DNA from: Asaia bogorensis | Lineage (GTDB): Bacteria; Pseudomonadota; Alphaproteobacteria; Acetobacterales; Acetobacteraceae | Length of the DNA: 64,000 nucleotides | Assembly (NCBI RefSeq): GCF_900465345.1 | Contig: NZ_UEGO01000010.1 | Location: forward strand, 124,001 to 188,000 | Direction: 5' to 3' | In this document: positions 52,642-61,921 of the stretch, piece by piece | How the letters are laid out: every line of letters starts with the position of its first letter | Numbering within the stretch: the stretch's first letter is position 1 | Notes under the pieces: model-generated | What the model saw: only the letters and a program-made list of their open reading frames with translations | Databases searched by the model: none | Told to the model about the DNA's origin: nothing | Translations under genes and position numbers: made by a program

Positions 52642-54948
52642 TCAGAACCTCTGCGAAATACCGGTCAGGATGGTGCGACGCAGGCCATATTGGGGCGCCC
52701 CAACGCCGATGCCTGATCCGTCGCGGATCTGGTAGCTCTTGTCGAACAGGTTCAGCACATCGAGACGCAGTTCAGTGCGCTTGAGGAAGGGCACGCGGAA
52801 CAGATCCTTGAAGGACTGGACGAGCGAGAGGTTGAACGTGGCATAGATCGGGACAGAGCGGCCATTGGGCACCACACCATCGGCACGTAGGCCGCTACCA
52901 TAGACCATCGAGGCCGAAACACGGGTGGGGTGGCCCGTGTGGTAGAAGAAGGAATAGCTCCCCCCTGCGGACGCCGTCCAGCGCTGGTCATGATCGAGAT
53001 GGATCCAGCGATTCTGGACATAGGCAAGATCATCAGGGTCCATCGTCCACTGGGCGGTGGTGATGTCCTTGCCGATCGCCCGCGACCAGGCCGCGTTGCC
53101 GTAGAGCGAGAGCGGGCCATGCTCGTAATTCGTCGAGAGCTCGTAGCCATTCACCTGCCCGCGACGATAATTGAACGCCGAGAGGATGATCGGTGCGCCA
53201 AACTGACCTTCATCGATCATGTTTTTGGCGAGCTTCACATAGGCATCGAAAGAAGCGTGCCAGCCGGGCAGGATGGACTGCGTTACGCCAGCATCGAAGT
53301 AGTGGTCGCGCTCCGCCTTGACCGTATTGTTCTGCAAGGTCTGCGGCTCGTTGGATGTGCCGACATATTTGCTGAGCGAGGTATTGGCGACGAGTTCGAA
53401 GGGCGGGGGGGTGAAATAGCGCGAATATCCGGCATGAACCACGCCACCCCGCCATGCCCGCCACACGATATTGATGCGCGGGCTGACCTGTTTCGAGTGC
53501 GTGTACTCATCGACACCGTCGAAGCGCAGACCGTAATTGATGGTCAGATCACGCACCGGGCGCCACTCATCCTGAGCGTAAAGCCCGTACATCCAGCCAG
53601 TGCGGCCGCTGCCATCGTGCACATTGGTGGTCGTGCCATCATAGATTGGCGTGCCGTCATCCTCGGCGCCCGTCTGCTGATAGACGATGGAATCCGTCTT
53701 GGAGCTGTTGCGCTCGACATAGACCTGATAACCGAAGCGCACCGTATGCTGTCGGTTGGCATGCCATGTGACATCGGTTTGGGAGCCCGTCGAGAAGACC
53801 GAACGCGCCGCGTGCTGGCTGATTCCGTTATAGACCAGATCACCCAGCGGATCGGGCGAGTAGCCGAGCGACGAGTAGCGCGTGATGACCGAACTCTGCA
53901 GGCTGACCTTGCCCATGTCCTTCTGAAGCGAGAGGATGCCGAAATCGGTGATCTCCTTCTGGCGCTCGTTCAGACTGGCACTGTCCACGCTGCCATAAAC
54001 CTGTTGTGACAGCGCTGAATCCAGGAAGCTCGGATTGGCAAACTGGCGTTGCTGACCGGGGTTGTTGGGCAGCTGGTACTGAGCGTTCGACACCCCTCCG
54101 GTGAGGCTGATACGGGTATTCGCATCAGCCGTGTAACGCAGATGACCGAGCGCATGATACTGGTTGCTCAGATCGTGAATCGGGTTGAAGCTCGATGTCG
54201 GGTTTTCAACACCGACCCGGTTATGAACGAAGTCACCGGTTGCAAAGAAATCCCACTTCCCGGCATGGCCACCATATTGCAACGACGGGAAGAAATAATC
54301 GCGCGCACCACCATAGATCGAGGCATCGCCACCCGGATCGGCGCTGCCGTTCTTGGTGGTGATGTCGATCACACCGGCTTGCAGAAAACCATATTCGCTG
54401 GGCAGCGCGCCGGTGGTGAGCGAGGCGGAATGGGCAAAGCGAGTCATCAACGCCTGACCGAAAACGCTCAGCCCTTCAGGAAGCTGGACGCCATCGAGGC
54501 GGAACTGAACCTCGTTGTGATCGCCGCGCACGTGAATCTGACCAAAGCTGTCCTGCGCGACGCCGGGTGCCTGAAGAAGCAGTGTGTTGAGCGGCGCATT
54601 ATCGCCGCCCGGGTTATTCTCGATATCACGTCGGGTGAAGCGATAGGTTGTCGCACCCGTGGAGGATTGGAGAGAGGAGCGGATTTCATCGAGGCGCGCA
54701 TTGACGATGATGTGCTCTTCCTTCTGGGCGTTCACGCCCTGCGAAGCTGTATCACCTGTGCTGTCAAAGGAGGTTCTGGACGCCTGGTCGCTCGTTGGCG
54801 TGCCAGACTGGGTTGTCACGGGCGTCACAACCGGGGTCGTCGTGGTTGAGGAGGGCACTGCAGTCTGCGCATGAACGGGCGTGGTGAGCGCCAGAACCGA
54901 GCATGACAGGAACAGGCTGGACGACCACAGGGATCGGGATGACATCAT
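52642..54948 (-). CDS. TonB-dependent outer-membrane receptor
   Basis: A 768-residue protein with a signal peptide ending ...LTTPVHAQ, a TonB-box-like stretch near EEHIIVNARLDE, a plug domain (IENNPGGDNAPLNTLLLQAPGVAQDSFGQIHVRGDHNEVQFRLDGVQLPEG ... LQAGVIDITTKNG) and a 22-strand-type barrel with repeating aromatic strand ends, finishing ...RRTILTGISQRF with the outer-membrane C-terminal Phe. Transported ligand unknown. It is divergent from the MRJP-family gene across 247 bp, AT-rich near the receptor start; no Fur site was recognised there. Confidence 0.92.
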   Translation of the reverse strand: MMSSRSLWSSSLFLSCSVLALTTPVHAQTAVPSSTTTTPVVTPVTTQSGTPTSDQASRTSFDSTGDTASQGVNAQKEEHIIVNARLDEIRSSLQSSTGATTYRFTRRDIENNPGGDNAPLNTLLLQAPGVAQDSFGQIHVRGDHNEVQFRLDGVQLPEGLSVFGQALMTRFAHSASLTTGALPSEYGFLQAGVIDITTKNGSADPGGDASIYGGARDYFFPSLQYGGHAGKWDFFATGDFVHNRVGVENPTSSFNPIHDLSNQYHALGHLRYTADANTRISLTGGVSNAQYQLPNNPGQQRQFANPSFLDSALSQQVYGSVDSASLNERQKEITDFGILSLQKDMGKVSLQSSVITRYSSLGYSPDPLGDLVYNGISQHAARSVFSTGSQTDVTWHANRQHTVRFGYQVYVERNSSKTDSIVYQQTGAEDDGTPIYDGTTTNVHDGSGRTGWMYGLYAQDEWRPVRDLTINYGLRFDGVDEYTHSKQVSPRINIVWRAWRGGVVHAGYSRYFTPPPFELVANTSLSKYVGTSNEPQTLQNNTVKAERDHYFDAGVTQSILPGWHASFDAYVKLAKNMIDEGQFGAPIILSAFNYRRGQVNGYELSTNYEHGPLSLYGNAAWSRAIGKDITTAQWTMDPDDLAYVQNRWIHLDHDQRWTASAGGSYSFFYHTGHPTRVSASMVYGSGLRADGVVPNGRSVPIYATFNLSLVQSFKDLFRVPFLKRTELRLDVLNLFDKSYQIRDGSGIGVGAPQYGLRRTILTGISQRF

Positions 54949-55195
54949 GACTACCCAACAGGTTGAAGGCGGAACAAATCGCCTTCGTTCCTATTCTGTA
55001 TGATATAACATAACAACTCTTTCTTAATCTCTGTCCACTGGCTCTGTTGCGAACTGTGACAAATTGGCGACAGGTGAGGAGGTAGCCCAAGGGGGGATTC
55101 AACCTCCCTCATGAAAAGCATTTTAAGGACGAAGCCGCATCGGTCGCATAGCGTTTCAAGCAGGTCGTCCCGTCCTGATCGAGGTGAATCCCGCC

Positions 55196-56374
55196 ATGAA
55201 ACGCCGGTCCTTTCTTTCTGCTGCTTCCGTTGCACCGCTGCTGGGGGTGGCTGGTCCGGCCCTCGCCTCAGGCAATGCTGATGACGGGACGAGTTCGAGC
55301 GGTGAGTTCGACATTGTCGCCAAGTTTGTCGGGCCGGGGCCATCTGGCGTTGCGGTGCTGCCCGATGGCCGCATGTTTGTCAGCTTTCCGCGTCACGCCG
55401 ATAACCATGCCGGTGCCACACTGGGTGAAGTCAAGGGGGGCGTGGTGGTGCCCTATCCGTCAGCCGAGCTCAGCCTCCCATCCGACAGGGCCCCGGCAGA
55501 TCGCCTGATGTCTGTCCATGGCATCGCCCATGATTCTGCCGGGCGGCTATGGGTGATCGATGATGGCAAGCTCGCGGGCCACGACATTCCTGAGGGCGCC
55601 GCCAAGATTATTTGCATCGACCCGGTTAGCAACCGCGTCACGCACAAGATCCTGCTCAAATCCCCGGTCATGCTGCCGAACAGTCATATGAATGATCTGC
55701 GCGTTGCCCTGTCGGTCGGTGCCAAGGGAACCGTTTTCGTGACGGATTCCTCATTCGGCGATGAGCCTGCCATGCTTGTTGCAGATATTGCCACTGGCCA
55801 GACCAAGCGGGTTCTGGCGCATCATGTTTCGACCCAGGCCGTACCGGGGTTCATGGCAATTGTGGAAGGAGAGCCCAGACGCTACGTGCCGCATCATCCC
55901 CAGATGGTGTCAGGGGGGGCGGATGGTATTGCCTTGCTGCCTGACGAATCCCGCCTGTATTACGCACCGCTGACAAGCCGGCGCCTTTACAGCATACCGA
56001 CGCGCATACTGGCCGATCAAAGCCTGTCGGATGAGGCCTTGGCTGCCCAGATACGGGATGAGGGCGAAAAGGGCACAGCCGATGGCCTATGTTTCGATCA
56101 GCATGGCCGGCTCTACACCACGAATTACGAGCATGATTGCATCCTGCGCCGTGATCCTGACGGGTCGTTTGCGATGGCTGTCAGGGATGCCCGTATCCTG
56201 TCACCTGATGGCATCTGTGCTACGCGTGACTGGATCTACTGCACATTGGGGCAGTGGAATCGCCTGCCGTTATTCAATGACGGCCATAACCGACGCGAGC
56301 CGCCCTATCTGCTGATCCGCTTCCCGGTTGAGGCGTCAGCGCCGCTCAATGCGATGCCAGGGGAGGCGGGTTGA
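55196..56374 (+). CDS. Tat-exported MRJP/yellow-family six-bladed propeller protein
   Basis: A 392-residue protein with a twin-arginine signal (MKRRSFLSAASVAPLLGVAGPALAS) and a major-royal-jelly/yellow-type beta-propeller: GPGPSGVAVLPDGRMFVSFPRHADN, NSHMNDLRVALSVGAKGTVFVTDSSFG, GADGIALLPDESRLYYAPLTSRRLYSIPT and GEKGTADGLCFDQHGRLYTTNYEHDCILRR. Insect yellow proteins bind monoamines or convert dopachrome; bacterial members are uncharacterised. ATG 55196 matches the Tat motif start. It is divergent from the TonB receptor and could be co-regulated. Confidence 0.87.
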   Translation: MKRRSFLSAASVAPLLGVAGPALASGNADDGTSSSGEFDIVAKFVGPGPSGVAVLPDGRMFVSFPRHADNHAGATLGEVKGGVVVPYPSAELSLPSDRAPADRLMSVHGIAHDSAGRLWVIDDGKLAGHDIPEGAAKIICIDPVSNRVTHKILLKSPVMLPNSHMNDLRVALSVGAKGTVFVTDSSFGDEPAMLVADIATGQTKRVLAHHVSTQAVPGFMAIVEGEPRRYVPHHPQMVSGGADGIALLPDESRLYYAPLTSRRLYSIPTRILADQSLSDEALAAQIRDEGEKGTADGLCFDQHGRLYTTNYEHDCILRRDPDGSFAMAVRDARILSPDGICATRDWIYCTLGQWNRLPLFNDGHNRREPPYLLIRFPVEASAPLNAMPGEAG

Positions 56375-56465
56375 GTAATGTCTGATGATGCAGAAAGGAC
56401 GACGGCCGGAACATGTGATGATCCGGCCGGTATGCAGACGCGCTGAAAAGTAGAGTTGTCAGGCT

Positions 56466-56828
56466 TCAGCCAGCGGCCGGGGGCTGATCCTGCTCGCTAG
56501 TGTGATGATCGACCACACCGGGAATGAACTGGGCGAGGGCAGGAAGGAGCGCCCCTGCCGGTAGGCCCGTTTTGGAAACGAGCATCTGGATCTGTTCATC
56601 TGTCAAAAGAGCGCGCAGTTCGTCAGCAGAGATGGGGAGGTTTTCACCCGAACCGATCCACGAACGTACCTTGTCCTCAAGGCCGGCCTTGCGAGCCTGC
56701 TCCACCAGTGTCTGGATACCCTGTTCGCTGGTGAGATATTCGCCAATGCTGCCGCCCAGCTTTTCCTTGAGCTTGTCGCCCACGGACCCAAGGGCGGAAT
56801 TGATCATTGATCCAAAAAAACCACTCAA
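56466..56828 (-). CDS. yidB: YidB-like (DUF937) protein
   Basis: A 120-residue protein with the YidB/DUF937 pattern: SGFFGSMINSALGSVGDKLKEKLG, a mid-region VEQARKAGLEDKVRSWIGSGENLPISADEL and the closing LLTDEQIQMLVSKTGLPAGALLPALAQFIPGVVDHHTS. The start is TTG 56828 with GGAGAG about 10 nt before it; the frame stays open farther upstream but there overlaps minE in another phase. A seven-T homopolymer covers codons 4-6. The role of the family is unknown. It follows minE in the same orientation. Confidence 0.8.
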   Translation of the reverse strand: MSGFFGSMINSALGSVGDKLKEKLGGSIGEYLTSEQGIQTLVEQARKAGLEDKVRSWIGSGENLPISADELRALLTDEQIQMLVSKTGLPAGALLPALAQFIPGVVDHHTSEQDQPPAAG

Positions 56829-56862
56829 ACCTTCTCTCCAGACTTCGTGCCCCGCCAGAAAA

Positions 56863-57135
56863 TCAGGCTGAGCGTCGTGTTTCCTTGTCGATTTGCGGCA
56901 TCTCGATATCGATTTCGAGCACGGAACATCCGTCATGTCCGCCATCGAGCTTGACCTGAACCTTGTCCTGATCAACCGCCACGTGACGTTTGATCACTTC
57001 GAGGATCTCGCGATGTAACTGACTGATCAGTTCAGAGTTGCCACTTCCAGAGCGCTCATGCGCCAGCAGGATTTGCAGTCGGTCGCGCGCGACAGCGCCT
57101 GTATTGCGCTTGGTGAACAGTCCGAACAGGCTCAT
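56863..57135 (-). CDS. minE: Cell division topological specificity factor MinE
   Basis: A 90-residue protein with the N-terminal membrane helix [11 protein letters not shown], the MinD-contacting helix [15 protein letters not shown] (R/L/I pattern) and the dimerisation domain [25 protein letters not shown]. It stimulates MinD ATPase to drive pole-to-pole oscillation. It shares the ATGA junction with minD. Length matches the family. Confidence 0.95.
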   Translation of the reverse strand: MSLFGLFTKRNTGAVARDRLQILLAHERSGSGNSELISQLHREILEVIKRHVAVDQDKVQVKLDGGHDGCSVLEIDIEMPQIDKETRRSA

Positions 57136-57947
57136 GCGACCCTCTTCTTGAACAGCCACTCGAGCAGGCCTTTGCGTTCGAGCGGGATCTGGATTTCGAT
57201 TTTCTCACCCTGCAGGCGCCTTGCCGCGGCGAAATAAGCCCGAGACGGAGCGGATTCCGGGTTCGACAAGGTTACAGGCGCACCAACGTTGGAAGCACGC
57301 AGGACCTCTTCACTCTCCGGAATGATACCCAGGAGCGGGATAGAGAGGATTTCGAGCACGTCTTCGGTGTTCAGCATCTCGCCCTTGGCCGCACGCGACG
57401 GATCGTAGCGCGTCATCAGCAGGTGCTTCTCGACCTTCTCGCCGTTCTTGGCCTTTTCAGTCGTGCTGTCCAGCATACCGATGATACGGTCACTGTCACG
57501 GACGGAGCTAACTTCGGGATTTGTCACAACGACTGCGATATCAGCATGATACATGGCCATCTGGGCGCCGCGCTCGATGCCGGCCGGGCTATCGCAGATA
57601 ATCCAGTCGAATTTCTCGCGGAGCTCTTCAATGACCTTGGCAACCCCTTCCGAGGTCAGGGCATCCTTGTCGCGTGTTTGCGATGCCGGAAGAATGGAGA
57701 GGGTCTCGACACGCTTGTCACGTATCAGCGCCTGCGAGAGCTTGGCATCGCCCTGTACCACATTGATGAAGTCGAAAACGACGCGACGCTCGGCCCCCAT
57801 GACGAGATCGAGATTTCGCAGACCGACATCGAAATCGATCACCACCACATTCTGACCCGACTGGGCCAGTGCGGCACCCAGTGCTGCTGTCGTGGTCGTC
57901 TTGCCAACCCCGCCCTTACCGGATGTGACTACCAGCACCTTAGCCAT
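57132..57947 (-). CDS. minD: Septum-site determining ATPase MinD
   Basis: A 271-residue ParA/MinD ATPase with deviant Walker [19 protein letters not shown] (residues 10 onward), switch [18 protein letters not shown] and [16 protein letters not shown], and a C-terminal amphipathic membrane helix ([12 protein letters not shown]-type, [13 protein letters not shown]). It recruits MinC to the membrane and oscillates with MinE. Length equals E. coli MinD (270). The product is encoded immediately after minC in the same operon. Confidence 0.97.
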   Translation of the reverse strand: MAKVLVVTSGKGGVGKTTTTAALGAALAQSGQNVVVIDFDVGLRNLDLVMGAERRVVFDFINVVQGDAKLSQALIRDKRVETLSILPASQTRDKDALTSEGVAKVIEELREKFDWIICDSPAGIERGAQMAMYHADIAVVVTNPEVSSVRDSDRIIGMLDSTTEKAKNGEKVEKHLLMTRYDPSRAAKGEMLNTEDVLEILSIPLLGIIPESEEVLRASNVGAPVTLSNPESAPSRAYFAAARRLQGEKIEIQIPLERKGLLEWLFKKRVA

Positions 57948-58058
57948 GTGCGCTCCACCAAACTTCCATGAAACGGCCGCGCATTCGTCAGGCGACCAGA
58001 CTCGATACTACTGAGGAATAGGTTCGCGCTGCAATCGCCAGATCGCAAATAGTTCCCG

Positions 58059-58808
58059 TCAGCCCAGACGGGTAACACTTACGCGATCCTCGCACAGCAT
58101 GGCCTGAGCTGACTGATCGTACAGACCCGGGTCGATTTCCTCGGCAATCATGTAGAATCCGTCGATCGCCAGCAGCTCTGCCTGCATACGGCTGGCAAGG
58201 ATGCGTGCGCCGGGCTGGCCGCCCACACCGGCGATGGCTCTGCCCCGCAGCGCCCCATAAACATGGATGGAGCCCCCGGCAATGAGTTCAGCACCCGAGG
58301 CCACAGAGCCGATAATCACGATGTCGCCATCCAGATGCATGATGCTCTGGCCGGAACGGATGGCGCGGTCGATGATAAGGCTTTCGGCACGCTGGACCGG
58401 GGCCATGGCAGTGGGAGGGGTATCGCTCTCGGCTTCGGGGAATTCGACCGCGCCGCTGGCCCTGCCGCCTTCAAGCGTGGCAGGCCAGACCCAGTGCCCA
58501 AGCTGCTCCCAGCTGCGATCGGCGCCCTCGATACCGATCATATGTATCCCGCGATCCTGCAAAGCCTGTTGCAGGTCGCCCAGTCCTTCCGTTTCGGGGG
58601 CGAGCAGACCGAGATCGAGGATGACCGGGCGACCGGCAAAGAAGCTGACAGAGCGGGCGATCTGGTTGTCCAGCCCTTGAAGCCAGTCGGCAAGCGGCGC
58701 CTCAGGTGACAGGACAAGGGCGAGAAAAGAGCGGCCACGCGCCCGAATGCGCATGGGTGCGGCAGCGGCGGCAAGGTCGGTTTCAGCGCGGGTTATCTGG
58801 TCTGTCAT
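58059..58808 (-). CDS. minC: Septum site-determining protein MinC
   Basis: A 249-residue division inhibitor: an N-terminal FtsZ-inhibiting domain (about residues 15-120, RIRARGRSFLALVLSPEAPLADWLQGLDNQI) and a C-terminal right-handed beta-helix that dimerises and binds MinD (IIDRAIRSGQSIMHLDGDIVIIGSVASGAELIAGGSIHVYGALRGRAIAGVGGQPGARILASRMQAELLAIDGFYMIAE). Signature GGSIHVYG is present. It is 111 bp upstream of minD, and the three min genes form one transcription unit. Confidence 0.95.
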   Translation of the reverse strand: MTDQITRAETDLAAAAAPMRIRARGRSFLALVLSPEAPLADWLQGLDNQIARSVSFFAGRPVILDLGLLAPETEGLGDLQQALQDRGIHMIGIEGADRSWEQLGHWVWPATLEGGRASGAVEFPEAESDTPPTAMAPVQRAESLIIDRAIRSGQSIMHLDGDIVIIGSVASGAELIAGGSIHVYGALRGRAIAGVGGQPGARILASRMQAELLAIDGFYMIAEEIDPGLYDQSAQAMLCEDRVSVTRLG

Positions 58809-58928
58809 GATCGGGGGACGCTCTGGGGAGACCCTGAGGGATCAGGATCGAAAATGGGGCAGAAAATGGCGCAAAGGAACGCTGCAGCTCTCTTGCTTCA
58901 CGGCATGGCAGATGCGTAAGAATACTGC

Positions 58929-59597
58929 ATGCGCATTTTGTATCATCTGCCGCTCTCGCCGCAAAGCCGTCAGGTCAGGCTCGTTCTTGCCGAGAAACGG
59001 TTACCCTATGAACCCAAGACCGAAAAGGTCTGGGAAAACCGTCCTGAATATCTCGCCCTGAACCCGGCGGGCGATGTCCCGCTTCTGGTGGAGGAGAACG
59101 GCCTTTCCATCCCCAATGCATGGGTGATCTGCGAGTATCTGGAGGAGGCTTACCCCGACACGCCGCTCATGGGGCGCACCCTGGCAGAGCGCGTCGAGGT
59201 CCGTCGCCTCATGGCATGGTTCGAGGGCAAGTTCGGCCATGAAGTCTCGCGCAATCTTCTGGGTGAAAAGGTCGACAAGCGTCTGGCCGGGCGCGGCAAT
59301 CCGGACGGAACAGCGCTGCGCGCGGGCTATGCCAATATGCGCTTTCATCTCGATTATATCGGGTGGCTGGCCGAAACACGCGCCTGGCTGGCAGGTAACA
59401 TGCTCTCGATGGCCGATTTTGCGGCGGCGGCGCATCTGTCCTGCCTCGATTATATAGGGGATATCGACTGGTCGAAGGCGCCTGCGGCCAAGGACTGGTA
59501 TGCACGCATGAAATCACGCCCCAGCTTTCGTTCCCTGCTCAATGACCGGGTCAACGGATTCAATCCGCCCGCGCATTATGCCGATCTCGATTTCTGA
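58929..59597 (+). CDS. Glutathione S-transferase family protein
   Basis: A 222-residue cytosolic GST: N-terminal thioredoxin fold MRILYHLPLSPQSRQVRLVLAEKRLPYE with the catalytic Ser/Tyr position at PLSPQSRQVR, the cis-Pro NPAGDVPLLVEENGLSIPNAWVICEYLEEAYP, and the all-helical C-terminal domain including WLAGNMLSMADFAAAAHLSCLDYIG (N-cap box). Alphaproteobacterial relatives are abundant; substrate unknown. It is divergent from minC and lies 17 bp before the flavoprotein gene. Confidence 0.9.
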   Translation: MRILYHLPLSPQSRQVRLVLAEKRLPYEPKTEKVWENRPEYLALNPAGDVPLLVEENGLSIPNAWVICEYLEEAYPDTPLMGRTLAERVEVRRLMAWFEGKFGHEVSRNLLGEKVDKRLAGRGNPDGTALRAGYANMRFHLDYIGWLAETRAWLAGNMLSMADFAAAAHLSCLDYIGDIDWSKAPAAKDWYARMKSRPSFRSLLNDRVNGFNPPAHYADLDF

Positions 59598-59614
59598 GCG
59601 ACGCAGGGTATCAG

Positions 59615-60793
59615 ATGAGCAATGTGTTTGATGCGGTCGTTCTCGGCGCCGGCGCTGCCGGCCTCATGGCGGCGGCGGCGGCCCGCAAGGGTGGGGCGTC
59701 GGTGGCTATTCTCGACCATGCGTCCGAGCCCGGCCGCAAGATCCTGATTTCAGGGGGTGGGCGCTGCAATTTCACCAATCTCGATGCGCGCGCCGAGAAC
59801 TTTCTCTCTGCCAATCGTCATTTCATGCGCTCCGCTCTGGCAGGCTACACACCGCGTGATTTTCTGGCCTTGGTCGAGCGCCACGGGATTGGCTGGCAGG
59901 AGAAGGCGGAAGGTCAGCTATTCTGTGCCGAGTCGGCCCGTGACATCGTGACACTGCTCCTGCGCGAGGCCGAGGGCTGCGCGCTCTATCTCGACACGCG
60001 CATCCAGGCGGTCACCAAAGGCGAGACTTTTATCGTCAGGACAGACCGGGGTGAGATCGAAGGCCGCAATCTGGTACTGGCGACAGGGGGGCTTTCCATC
60101 CCCAAGCTTGGTGCGACCGATCTATCGCTGCGTCTTGCACGGCAGTTCGGGCTGGATGTTGTGCCGACTGTGCCCGGCCTCGTGCCTCTCACGCTGGAAA
60201 CACCGCTGCCTGATCTTGCCGGCGTGTCGTTGCCTGTGCGCGCAAGCCTTGGCAAAACCGGCTTCACGGATGGGATGGTGTTCACCCATCGAGGTCTTTC
60301 CGGCCCGGCGATATTGCAGATCTCCTCCTATCAGGACGGTCCGCTCGATGCGCCGCTGATCGACATGATGCCCGGCAAGGATGCTTGCGAGGCTTTGGGT
60401 GCCATCAAGAAGGCACGACCTCGCGCCGAGCCTGCCTCGCTGCTGGCGGACCTGCCGCAACGTCTGGCGCGTCATATTGCGGGGATCAGCCTCGCGGATG
60501 TGACCTGCACCCTTGCAAACCTGCCAGACAAACGCATTGCCGAGCTGGCTGCCCGGATTGCGTCCTGGCGCCCCCGGTTGTCGGGTACAGAGGGTTACGC
60601 CAAGGCCGAGGTCATGAAGGGTGGGATCGATACGCGCGCACTGTCGTCCAAGACCATGGAGGCTCGCGATGTGCCGGGTCTCTTCGCAATTGGCGAAGCG
60701 GTGGATGTGACCGGCTGGCTTGGCGGCTATAATTTCCAGTGGGCGTGGTCGAGTGGCGTGGCCGCCGGACGGGCGATTGCCGCAAGGCGCTGA
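59615..60793 (+). CDS. HI0933/BaiN-type flavoprotein (NAD(P)/FAD-dependent oxidoreductase)
   Basis: A 392-residue FAD protein: Rossmann start FDAVVLGAGAAGLMAAAAARKGGASVAILDHASEPGRKILISGGGRCNFTN, the HI0933 marker FLAxVERHGIGWQEKAEGQLFCAESARDIV, NLVLATGGLSIPKLGATDLSLRLARQFGL, HRGLSGPAILQISSY and the C-terminal LFAIGEAVDVTGWLGGYNFQWAWSSGVAAGRA. The family includes BaiN; the physiological substrate of most members is unknown. It starts 17 bp after the GST and probably shares its message. Confidence 0.9.
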   Translation: MSNVFDAVVLGAGAAGLMAAAAARKGGASVAILDHASEPGRKILISGGGRCNFTNLDARAENFLSANRHFMRSALAGYTPRDFLALVERHGIGWQEKAEGQLFCAESARDIVTLLLREAEGCALYLDTRIQAVTKGETFIVRTDRGEIEGRNLVLATGGLSIPKLGATDLSLRLARQFGLDVVPTVPGLVPLTLETPLPDLAGVSLPVRASLGKTGFTDGMVFTHRGLSGPAILQISSYQDGPLDAPLIDMMPGKDACEALGAIKKARPRAEPASLLADLPQRLARHIAGISLADVTCTLANLPDKRIAELAARIASWRPRLSGTEGYAKAEVMKGGIDTRALSSKTMEARDVPGLFAIGEAVDVTGWLGGYNFQWAWSSGVAAGRAIAARR

Positions 60794-60892
60794 ATAGCGA
60801 ACCCTCGAGCCTGTGCAGCGTCATGGCAGAACATCATGCGCTGACAGGGCTCAATGCCGGGCTGTGGGCGCGTCGTATCAGGAGATGATCTC

Positions 60893-61429
60893 ATGAATCC
60901 ATGCATTGCCATCCTCGCCACACATGGCGTCGAGGAATGTGAGCTTGTCCAGCCACGCCAGGCTCTTGAGGCAAATGGCTTCAGGACGCTGGTCGTCGCC
61001 CCGGAGAAAGGCACTATCCAGTCCATGAAGGGCGACGTGCACCCGGCCTCGACCATCGAGGTTGGCGCGACCATCGGCGAAGCTGCCGATATGGAGTTCG
61101 CTGGCATCCTTCTCCCTGGCGGGACAACGAATCCCGACGCGCTGCGTATCAACGAGGCCGCAATTGCGTTCCTGCGCGGGTTCGTTGCTCAGGGAAAGCC
61201 AATTGCGAGCATCTGCCACGGTGCATGGACCCTGATTGAGGCGGGTGGCGTCAAAGGCCGCACCCTGACATCGTGGCCGTCACTCCAGACGGATCTGCTC
61301 AATGCCGGGGCAAACTGGGTGGATCGCGAGGTTGTGGTCGATGCCAATCTGGTCACATCGCGCAATCCCGACGATCTTCCGGCATTCTGCGAGGCGCTGG
61401 TGGCGCAATATCGTGACAAATCCGCCTGA
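60893..61429 (+). CDS. DJ-1/PfpI-family protein (class I glutamine amidotransferase-like)
   Basis: A 178-residue protein of the PfpI/YhbO branch. The nucleophile elbow is PIASICHGAWTLIEAG with Cys; the oxidation-partner Glu lies in NPCIAILATHGVEECELVQPRQAL; GGTTNPDALRINEAAIAFLRGFV and SWPSLQTDLLNAGANWVDREVVVDANLVTSRNPDDLPAFCEAL complete the pattern. E. coli homologues protect from stress and methylglyoxal-type damage. ATG 60893 has AGGAG 8 nt upstream. Monocistronic. Confidence 0.9.
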   Translation: MNPCIAILATHGVEECELVQPRQALEANGFRTLVVAPEKGTIQSMKGDVHPASTIEVGATIGEAADMEFAGILLPGGTTNPDALRINEAAIAFLRGFVAQGKPIASICHGAWTLIEAGGVKGRTLTSWPSLQTDLLNAGANWVDREVVVDANLVTSRNPDDLPAFCEALVAQYRDKSA

Positions 61430-61513
61430 AAACTGCCTTGTTTCTGCGTCGTTCTGACCAATGAGAAAACCGGCGACCTTCGGAGCCGCGAGCAAACAAG
61501 AAAGGTGTAAACC

Positions 61514-61759
61514 ATGACAAACCCGACAAACTCCAGACGTTCTGCCCGTGTTCTAGGCGGCCTTGCCGGATTGCTCATGCTTGCCGCCTGTGAGGGAACG
61601 GCGGCACCCGGTCCTACGCCGCCGGGTACGCAGGTCGTTGGCTACGGCTATACCTGTAAGGCAGGCATCTATACCTGCAAGATGCCGACACAGGTGCCGC
61701 TTGGTAACCCGTGTTCCTGCCCGGGTATTGGTGCTGCCTCCTACGGCAATATCCACTGA
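61514..61759 (+). CDS. Small cysteine-containing lipoprotein
   Basis: An 81-residue lipoprotein: signal SARVLGGLAGLLMLAAC with lipid Cys near residue 26, a Pro/Gly linker (GTAAPGPTPPGTQVVG) and a compact tail with four further Cys (GYTCKAGIYTCKMP, NPCSCPGIGA). A GAAAGG-type ribosome site precedes ATG 61514. The Cys spacing suggests two disulfides or metal binding. I do not recognise a named family. Confidence 0.65.
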   Translation: MTNPTNSRRSARVLGGLAGLLMLAACEGTAAPGPTPPGTQVVGYGYTCKAGIYTCKMPTQVPLGNPCSCPGIGAASYGNIH

Positions 61760-61921
61760 TCACAACTGAAGGGCGTCCCTGCTGGTAATCTGCATCAGGG
61801 GGGCTCTGTCTCTGTTGTAATCAATCTGGCCGCTGCAGGCTGAGGCAGAAAGGCTTGCAGCGAAACACCTTCCGCTATTCCTATTTTGTTCCTATAGAGG
61901 AGAGGTAAAGCGGAGCCGGAT

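Noticed and set aside
54949-55195. Fur box ahead of the TonB receptor
   Set aside because: The AT-rich TTGTTATGTTATATCAT segment does not match the Fur consensus well enough.
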